Shown here in pieces: positions 61,729 through 64,000 of a DNA stretch of 64,000 bases; positions within the stretch are counted from its first letter, which is position 1; each line of letters begins with the position of its first letter. The notes below the pieces were generated by a model that saw only the letters and a list, made by a program, of their open reading frames with translations, was not told the DNA's origin and searched no databases. Made by a program: the position numbers and the translations under genes. This DNA comes from Oxalobacteraceae bacterium CAVE-383 (GTDB lineage Bacteria > Pseudomonadota > Gammaproteobacteria > Burkholderiales > Burkholderiaceae_D): NCBI GenBank assembly GCA_004134995.1, contig REGP01000006.1:62001-126000 (forward strand), written 5' to 3'.

Positions 61729-61755
61729 GTGATCGCGTTTTGCAAACAGCCCTTA

Positions 61756-63545
<1,790 letters not shown>

Positions 63546-63549
<4 letters not shown>

Positions 63550-64000
63550 ACCTGCAGGCTCTCTTAAGCAATTTCGCGTTGATCTTATTCGTGCTGATGG
63601 TAATTACCGGCGCGATCTGGTTCTTCGACCGTTTTTATCTGGCCAGGCAGCGCCGCGCCAACGCGGATCGCGCGCTGGCCGAATTCGATGCGCGCAACGC
63701 CGCGCTGGCCGGGCAAGGCGTGCAACCGGACTACCAGACCCGCGCCAGCATTGAGGCCGGGCTGATGAAGCAGCCGGTCTGGATCGAATATTCGGGCAGT
63801 TTCTTCCCGGTGATCGCACTGGTGTTTTTCCTGCGCTCGTTCCTGTACGAACCGTTCAAGATTCCATCCAGCTCGATGGTGCCGACCCTGATGATCGGCG
63901 ATCTGATCCTGGTCAACAAATTCGACTATGGCATCCGGCTGCCCATCGTCAACAAGAAAATCATCGATGTCGGCACGCCGCAGCGCGGTGACGTCATGGT
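63546..64000 (+). CDS. lepB: Signal peptidase I, N-terminal part
   Basis: The first 151 codons of lepB; the gene continues past the right edge. Two membrane helices are visible (about residues 8-26 and 84-100). The catalytic Ser is Ser110 in [14 protein letters not shown] (Box B), followed by [12 protein letters not shown]; the catalytic Lys lies beyond the window. It cleaves signal peptides of exported proteins, such as the porin and binding proteins here. Overlaps lepA by 4 nt. Confidence 0.95.

Noticed and set aside
61729-61755. GTG start at 61729 for lepA
   Set aside because: It would place the start at the end of the terminator T-run and add nine residues not seen in LepA; ATG 61756 gives the canonical N-terminus.

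Overview
The window looks like chromosomal DNA of a Gram-negative betaproteobacterium, most likely Burkholderiales and probably an Oxalobacteraceae-type organism (Collimonas, Herbaspirillum or Janthinobacterium neighbourhood). The basis is high GC, a classic betaproteobacterial porin, the order yceD-rpmF-plsX-fabHDG-acpP-fabF followed by rpoE-rseA-degP-glutaredoxin-lepA-lepB, and the general feel of the proteins. The family-level placement is inference; no rRNA or tRNA gene is present to confirm it.

Layout. 0-4.3 kb: end of an arsenic locus (arsC fragment, arsR), a small stress protein, a DUF421 membrane protein, a MocR-type regulator, an AhpD-like protein and an azoreductase. 4.1-9.2 kb: a two-gene lipoprotein operon (881-residue repeat-rich protein plus DUF3142 protein) and a polysaccharide pyruvyl transferase-like gene. 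9.4-19 kb: an aromatic catabolism locus. A leftward operon (MFS carrier, class II aldolase, Tat-exported thiamine-diphosphate enzyme, cytochrome c) faces a rightward set (FAH-family hydrolase, flavin hydroxylase, extradiol dioxygenase, IclR regulator). 19-22 kb: ogt, a small monooxygenase-like gene, and an NrsF-type anti-sigma gene divergent from an exported protein, both with GTAACC-N16-CG(A/T)A promoter motifs. 22-45.5 kb: three chemoreceptors, three related orphan solute-binding proteins, a LysR regulator with two DNA-binding domains, an aldehyde dehydrogenase/ThDP-enzyme/isochorismatase-fold operon, a secreted alpha/beta hydrolase, a porin, an MFS exporter, a cNMP-FAD oxidoreductase and a GAF-EAL protein. 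45.6-49.7 kb: a DODA dioxygenase and a SiaABCD-like signalling operon. 49.8-64 kb: a candidate small RNA, then the housekeeping block for fatty acid synthesis, the envelope stress response, LepA and LepB.

How the parts fit. The 9-40 kb stretch reads as a sense, import and degrade region for aromatic or aromatic 2-oxo acids: porin and binding proteins for uptake, chemoreceptors for taxis, ThDP enzyme plus aldehyde dehydrogenase for decarboxylation and oxidation, then hydroxylase, ring-cleaving dioxygenase and FAH hydrolase. The substrate is not determined.

The most unusual feature is a family of long intergenic hairpins (15.4, 24.1, 30.9 and 43.7 kb). Each has a nearly identical 56-nt loop holding its own small stem, but the 34-49 bp arms differ completely between copies while staying self-complementary. 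All five arm mismatches are G-U compatible on the same strand (the one whose loop carries AGGAGGAG or AGGAGGCG), which points to a folded RNA. Two other hairpins, at 18.1 and 35.5 kb, have different cores. A second RNA candidate at 49.86 kb has two anti-Shine-Dalgarno repeats and a strong terminator.
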